Positions 11,101-19,500 of a DNA stretch of 64,000 nucleotides are shown piece after piece. The notes beneath the pieces were generated by a model, which saw only the letters and a list, made by a program, of their open reading frames with translations, ran no database searches and was not told where the DNA came from. The position numbers and the translations under genes are program-made. Source of the stretch: Branchiostoma floridae (lineage: Eukaryota > Chordata > Leptocardii > Amphioxiformes > Branchiostomatidae); assembly GCF_000003815.2 (NCBI RefSeq), contig NC_049993.1:2134645-2198644 (forward strand), in the 5' to 3' direction. Each line of letters opens with the position of its first letter. The stretch's first letter is position 1.

Positions 11101-14100
11101 TGTAAATTCAAATGCCTAATATGAAGCTATTTAAGGATATTACTATTGTAGATATATGCCAATTCTAAAAGTATAACCCCTCCAACAAGTACAGAAATGT
11201 AACAATAAACTGCCACTTTCCATCAGTTGCAGCCTGCATGGATGTCTGTTTTCAGACTTACATGTACACAGGACCTGTTTTTTGTTTTTTTTTTGCAAAC
11301 AAAACAAGTTGTGCTCTAACTATGCAAATAGAACGGGGGCCTACCCGAAAATACTTGAACTTCACACAAAGTCAGTATTCGGAATGGTCCGGGAAGACGG
11401 ACACCCACGAACCGTCCATTCATCCCCGGACATGGGACGGAGATCGAAGGATGGTCCAGGTCAATTTGACGATTATCTCCACACTTCGGGTTCTTGCTGA
11501 CCTGGTCGGAATCCCCGATGTGGATGTTGAAGGGGTTCAATCGCTCCGGACAACAGTCCTGGCGGTTGAAGATGACCACACTGTAGATGTTGAAAACAGA
11601 AAAAAGTCTCCAAATTTTATATCTTGAACTCGGATGAGCATTCTTTAAAAATCTCATTATATTTGACAGGTTATCAGCCTCTTCCGGCTAACTAAACTTG
11701 TATTTTTTTCTGTCATGTATTCGTCCATTAAAAGTTTTATTAGGTTAGTAAGTGACTGAAAACGATGTTCTCTATCCAAACTCAAGTGTTTTTAAAGTAT
11801 TAGACTAATGTCCGTCAATTTATTTTCCTGGGGGCAATTCTAACTGGTTCACTTTGCGCTGCATCATAGGTGTCGCTGTTTACAGATAGGCTCCCAAACG
11901 CAGAGTATGTTTATATAGCGCTTTGATAAAACATTTGTGTACAATTTTTAACCCCCTTTATCCCCTATTCGTCGTTGCCACTTCTCCAAAACTGTTGATG
12001 CAAAGGTGCGCACGTCTACCATACCGCTGTGTCTGTACATTTTGTGAATAGATAGAATACTTAGTTGTCTTCGGAGTTTGCGAAGAAGAGGACTGCAATG
12101 ACGGTCAGGGTGCACTCTCACCTCAGTTGGGACACCGGTGCAGTACTGCGGGGTTCTTAGATGACGCAAAGAATTTTCAGAGGTAAGGAACGAATACTCT
12201 TCCGGTTTTTTTTTTGGGGGGGGGGGGTATTTTGTTGTCTTTTAAGTCATACTTTTACGTATTTTGCAATATCTGAATTATCAAAAATCTCGAAAATAAC
12301 AAAACAGTGCCGCAGTAAACGAACCCAGCAATACCGTACCAATGCCCCAAGTGCAGTAGAGTCCACCTTCAGACTATGAATGTCGTATCCGTACCTGTCA
12401 ATCACGTAAGATACTCCAAGATCCACTTGCCATGTTGGATTGGCCTCTCCGGGTTTATTCTTAGTGTGTGTACACGAACCAATGTGGACGTTGTAGTCAG
12501 TATTGATGATTCCGTCTACGGCAAGCCCGGCAACTCGTTCTTCAAAGATGCTTGTTTGAAACGCTTTCTTCCCCAGGGCTACATTGACGACTTTTGCAAA
12601 CAACAGAATCGTCATTAGCAGTGTCAAGATCACACCAGTCCCATCAACGTTTAACCAGATATTTGTCTTAATACTTCATTATTAAAGGTATGCCATATAA
12701 CATAATATTCTATGAATGTAAGAGAATAGCAGTAATATAGGAAATAAACGTAAAGATAAATTGTTAGAACCGAAATTAGCGATTTTCGTCAAAAATGCCT
12801 GAAAAGAAACAGTTGACATAGCGACGGAAAAATTGAAATTTTTTAAAACTTTCTGAATTTGTTGCTAACTAAAGTCTAGGGAAACAAACTACGTTTGGTG
12901 GCTCTTGCGCTAGTCGTTTTGGCGTTATAAGACGTGAAACGTGGTTATAAATTAAAGCTCCCCTGCAAATAGTTAAGAGTTAAAAAGTTAAACCATTCCC
13001 GCGCCGAGATGGCGAATAGGGCGGTGCCCATCTCTGTTTCGTTAGCCCTGGTCCACACACAGCACAATCACTACAGCAGGGGGCTAGTCCACTGGTAGGT
13101 AGTGGTGTGTGTTCAACTTCTATTCCCTTTCCCGAATGCTGAGTGCTAAGCAGAGAAAGTATCATGTACCATTTTTAAAGTCTTTGGTCTATCGAACTCA
13201 CGACCCTCCGAATGCAAGGCGAACACTCTACCCACTAGGCCATTGCTACTCATTTTCACCTGAGTATAGTGAGGAAAGCCAAGTAAAGTGCCTTTCCCAA
13301 GGGCACAAGATCGGTGACACGCAGTCGGATTCGAACCCGCAACCTCTCGGTCACGAGGCAGAAATTCCGCCGCTGCGCCACACGATCCCATTGACTCTAT
13401 TCTATATAGTTAAGAACAACATGCCAATTATCAACAGAAGCGAATGAGACATCATTGATACATGCATTTTACTTACACCAGACCAGCCTATTAATTTATT
13501 TCCAGAATGGGAATAAAAAAGCTTTTATTTGACCTACCTGTCTTGTGAAAGCACCAGTGTGCATTTTTCGTAAAATCCTCGAAGCAGCATCCTCGCTGAT
13601 GACACTCCTCTGGAGTCATGCCTGGCCAACCGCAGTTCTTCCGTTTGTTGGGTTCCACCAGGCATGCTTAAAATAACAAGCACATGATAAACTAGAGTTC
13701 CACGATCTCATACCTTCGCCAAATAGTGTAAATCTTTTCGAGTGAAGTATTTATAATTTTTCCCATCCAATTAGTCTTTTGAAAGTCCTATCATGACTGC
13801 AGAGGATTTATTAACATTCCTAATTAATCATGTGAATTAGCGTTGATTTTCATGATAGTACTTTATAATGTAAGTCATCACTTAGGCTATCTACATACCA
13901 AAAATCATTACCACCTGTCAACACGTTCTCGAGTTATATCGTCCAAAGTTTGAAAGGAAATTGGCACCTGCAGCTCAAAAAGGCGCAAGGTAGCCAAATC
14001 GTACGGCACTTACTCCTATGCCCAGAGGGCTGTCTACCACTTAGAACTCACGATCACACGAAGTCCAGAAAGAGAGTTGTCGAAAATGGAAGTTTTGTTG

Positions 14101-16415
14101 TAGTATCTTAGGTAGCCGCTAGGGGTGCCACGATCAAATTTGACCTTCGTTTTCGTGACCCCTAACCACCTACCAAATATCATCACCATTCACCCAAGGC
14201 TTCTTGAGTTATGCTGTTAACAGACAGACAGACAGACACATAGACACAGATACAAACACGCTCAAAACATAACCGAAGGTGATGATTAAGAACGCAACAG
14301 ATAACAAAAACGCATAATATTATAAATGTTTACCCAAAATTACAAGATTAAACATGTGGGGCCTCGACGGAAAATCGACAATTATTAAGACACAATGATT
14401 CAAACCGTTTATATCTCGATATCATAAGATTCTAAGTAGTTAATATGAAGACTTAAGATTTGTATTAAGATCCATGCATCGGAAGATAAGCATCATACGA
14501 ACCATGTTTTTTTCACTTTCAATGTATGGTATTTTCAATGTTATGACATCCAAATTAGATGTTGTCATTACGCCCTTTCTTTACTTACATTTTGGAATTT
14601 TTTTCCACCCCACAAACCTAAGAAGTAGTTAGTACCAAAATTATTTCACAAAATTAACACACATGGCACAATTATATTAGTCATGGTCGAATCATACCAA
14701 GACAACAATATTTGAATAGATCACCTTCATTTGATTCACGCTGGTAAGATGTTTTCGGGTTCTCGGGAGGACTTGAAATTGTAAGTGCAAGCGGCAAGGC
14801 TGGTCCAACAGTCCCTCGTACATCAAACGGTCCCATGGTTTCCTTTTCTGCTGTGGCTTCAGACGTAGTTCCGCCTGGATGTTTCAGTTTTTGTGGCCAA
14901 ACTGATCCCATCGTCCCTGGAGGCCCAACCGGTCCCATGAGTTCCTTCAGTTTTGAAGGTTTATCAGTTACCCATTTGCCGATGCTTGGCCAAACAATCC
15001 CATTTGTCCCCTTTGCACCGTAGACCCAGACAACTTTTCGCCTTGAAGACCCATGAGGTTTAGTAGACCCAGGTACCCCGCCGTGACCCACCTTTCCCAT
15101 TGGCCCTTTCATTTTGGGAGATCCAGTACACCCAGGTTCCCCAACGTGGCAATTCATTCTCATTGGTCCCTTTATTTCAGGAGATCCGGTAGCACCAGGT
15201 AACCCGGCCTGATACACAAAACCCAGGTGTGCTCCCTCTTCAGATGACCCAGGAGACACAGCTTGCTCACCCTTTCCAGTAAGTGCCCTTTCTCCGTCAA
15301 ATCCAGTAGACCCAGGTAGCCCACCCTGACCATCCATTCCCGGAAGTTCATTTTCTCCAGGAGACCCAGTAGCCACAGCTAACCCAGTCTGGCCGCCAAA
15401 TCCAATGATTCTCTTTTTGCCTGCAGACGTAAGTTGGGTTGTAGACCTATTGGTTTCCTGACTCCCGGGGATTTCCGGACCCCCGGGATCCTCTGATCCC
15501 AGGTTAACAACTGGGCCAGTTACCCCTATTGGCCCCAAAGGTGTAGAGGTGCCAGGGTACATAGACGTGTCTGAAAGATATCCATGCCACCTAGTTAGGT
15601 TATCAATTCATGTTTAACACACAATTGAAGTCGTACTTCCTAGAAGCTTCTTCGTTTATCCAAGGTCACAATGAGCAAGAATATTCCTGCAGGCCTTATA
15701 GATACAAAGCTACATACGTAAATACGATCGTGAATATCTTCATGAGGTTGGAAGGTCACTAACATATTATTTTCACAGCCGATGTTTTATTTCTACCAAC
15801 GTTTCGATGACCGTCTATCACCGTTCACAGGGTAATCCTGACCAATCTACTTTGCTATAGGTTTAACATCGATCTTACAAATGTTGTTTTTTCCAAACGC
15901 AAAGTAATCACATATGCACAGTGATTGCTTTATGCGGTGTTTACAATGCGGTGACAAATGAGAAGAATGATAATATTTACATAACAAAATTAAATCAACA
16001 TTAATGATGGTGTAACAGTTATCGTATATTGCGGTCCCAAACGCGAGTGCAGTTTAATGTGATTTAGTAACAAATGCAATTAGTAAGGCGACAAGGTCAG
16101 CGGAAATTAAACAAAAAGGTTGCGTAAAAAGATTATCTCTTTTCCGTGGAAAGACAATGTAACACAATTGTGCAATTACAACCAAATTGACCTTACATTT
16201 ACTTGATGCTATAGATATAATAATCAAAACCAAAAGAAATTTTAATTTCATATATATCAGCGTCCGGAAAAGTTACGTACATTTTTAACTCATGTGTTGT
16301 ATACCACAATATATTAGACAACTCCACCAAGAAGTAGAAGTACTGATGAATTTTTGTTCATACATTAATGCATTTCATCGGGCATAGATATATTTATACA
16401 TGCATATCTATATAA

Positions 16416-16447
<32 letters not shown>

Positions 16448-16499
16448 CATATATTTATATATGTATATATAGAGAGAGATTTGGGGCTCTCTCTCTCTC

Positions 16500-16533
<34 letters not shown>

Positions 16534-19500
16534 TATATATGAATCTTCTGAAAACTTGTATACGTATATGTATATTGATTAAAAAAAACTCCGAAAATTC
16601 AATATAGTAGTAAAAAGTATTACTTACCATTCACTTTAGTGACCCGATTATTCATTTCCTCAGTAACGTTTGACACCTCCCCAGACGAACTGGTTACTTT
16701 TCCTTCAAATATGTAAGAAAAGACGTGCAAATAAACTGACTAAGAACATGGTAAATGGGACCTTCTAAGTATTAAATTAATTAGCCTTAGGCCACAGGAA
16801 GTAAATTTTATGGATGACATCATTTGCAGACGGCAAAAATAGTGAGATAGGGCAAAGAAAACCAAGATGGGTAATAAAAAAATAAGATGGCTAAATTTTC
16901 CAAATATACGCACTAAACGTACTAAAAAGAAAGAATTGAAGCGACGAAACATGGTAACACAGCCTACAAGGCATTCATTTCTGTATTCAATACGTATACT
17001 AGTGTAGAAAATGTGACACTAGTGTGGTATCTGGTATCACTTACCAACATGGCATCAACACTCATGGTTTCCATATTGGGGCCACTTTTACAGCTATCTA
17101 ACTAAATTTTTACTTTGACTTCTATAACTACAGTTATGGCTACCTGACTAGTGTCACTTCTACGAGTACAACCATTAGCCTATAACACAACATATTTGCC
17201 CATTTTGGTACTTTCTCGTCATGTTGACCATCTCCGAAGAAAATCAGGCGAAAATTAATGCGCACGCTAAAGTCATCCATAAGATTTGCTTGCTGAGGTA
17301 ACAAGTATAGCTTCGTACAGCAACATGAAAACACTGACCTACAAAATACGCCAACAGGACGACCGCGACCAAGCCGGAAACAAGGCTGATTGCTTTCCAC
17401 AGCTTCCTGCGTATCTTGCAGCACTCCGTCTTGTTTCCATCAGTGGGCTCATTATCGCTTACACCTATGGAACAAGAATGGAAACGTAAAAGGACATTAG
17501 TTATTGGTTATTGGTTGGGCCGACTACTCACTCTTTGCAGCCAGGGGCTGAATTGCGAGGAGCTTACAATAGGCGGGGCTAAATCGCAAGGGTCTGGAGT
17601 GAGCTGCCATTCCGCGCCACTCAATACGACAGTAAAATTGCCCCCAGGAGCGGCCAAGGTACTGTAGGTTTTGAACCATCCACACCGCACCATCGCACGT
17701 GTGGCGGCTTCTTTGACGTGCCTGGGGTATGGCTCTCCACAAACATGGGACCTCCATTTAACGTCCTATCCGAGGGACGGATGCTATTACTACTCACAGC
17801 TCATGTCACAAAATTGTGGAGCTCATCATCGGGAATGCGCCAAATTACGCCAAAGGACCTGACGCTAAAAACTCTACAAAACACACTGCGGGACATTAGC
17901 TTTCCGCTGAGGGAGTTCTTTACTTCACCTCAGGACAGTTTTCGTCGGGAAGCCCGATACAGGGCATCTAGAGGTAAAACCAAGGGACAGGAACCGTCAT
18001 TTGCGCCCCGTTCTCTAAGATTATTGTACCACAATGCTAGTTACTTAATAAAGATTGTTAATTCTATTGTATCTAGGTTTTTATCCGAACGCTGTCGAAT
18101 TTTAAAAGTTGTATTTATGCATCAGTGTTTAACGTCAATTGTATCACTGTCAAGCGATTCTGTGACTGATGGCGCATTTCATGTGTATTTATCTCATATT
18201 GAATTTCACATGCCTAGTCAATCAGAAATAAAGCTGAATCTGAATCAGAATGAATTGGTGTGTGTGTGTGTGTGTGTGTGTGAATGATTTCGAGGTTTTC
18301 CGAAAAACGAAAACTGGAATGGGCGTTTGCTTAGCCTTAGGAATCCGAGGCTGTCCCAAAATACCATAGGAATGGATGTTCAGGATTGTTTGCTTAGAAT
18401 TTTGGAGGTTGTCCAAAAAACAAAAACGGGAATGGGTGTTCAGGAATGTTTGCTTAGGATTTCAAGGTTGTCCGAAAAAACAAAAAAAGGGAATGGCGTT
18501 TGCTTAGCCTTAGGAACTCGAGGTTGTCCGAAACGACCCCGGGAGAGGGTGTTCAGAAAAGCTGTCCCCATGGACTCCAGGAATAGTAGAACCGATTATA
18601 GTCGGGACGTGAAATAAGGTTGTCTTAAAACACCCAGGGAATGTATGCTCTGTACTGTTGGCTTAATTTTTTTTTTATTGCATTCTACAGTAGAATATAC
18701 AATTCACATTAACAAAAACATAAGGACATGGACAAAAACATAAACCACGGATCCAACGGGAAAGTAAAAGACAATGTACGTAGACATTGCTAGTATAGGA
18801 AATATACAGACTGAAGTATGTAGCAAAATAATGTAAAACAGGATGAATAGATGGATGTAAACAATAATAAATAAATAATTCGGACAAGAACGTTAGGAAT
18901 TGTTACAAATAAAAGAATATAAGTGGAGCTATACAGTATGTATGGATGAAAGTTGAATACAAGATGTATTTGTGCGTATACGTAAAATAACCAAACCATA
19001 GTAACCATACGTCAAAAAGAAAAATAAATTAAAGCAACATCAACAATGACGGTACACAAGAAGGCAAGATGATGGCTGTTGGCTTAAAATTTAAAGGTTG
19101 TCCCAAAACACCTCGGGAATGTATGCTCAGGACTGTTTGCTTTGAAATTTAACGGTGTCCCAAAGACCCCAGGAATAGTTGTTCAGGAATGTTTGCTTTG
19201 AAATTTAAGGTTGTCCCCAAAGACCCCAGGAATAGTTGTTCAGGAATGTTTGCTTTGAAATTTAAGGTTGTCCCAAAAGACCCCAGGAATAGTTGTTCAG
19301 AACTGTTTGCTTTGAAATTTAAGGTTGTCCCAAAAGACTCCAGGAATGGGTGTTCAGGAATGTTTGCTTAGGAATTTGAGGTTGTCAAAAAACGGGAATT
19401 GGTGTCGGGAATGTTTGCTTTCAAATTCGACGTTGTCACAAAAGACCCAAGGAATAGATGTTCATGAATGGTTGCTTGGGAATTTGAGGTCGTCCCAAAA

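Noticed and set aside
13180-13393. tRNA genes (box A and box B motifs), also at 46190-46260
   Set aside because: No acceptor-stem pairing, and both are followed by a shared SINE body.
17718-18287. 189-codon plus-strand frame as a gene
   Set aside because: Overlaps SINE-like and LINE 3' end sequence and finishes in a (TG)n tract; treated as transposon debris.
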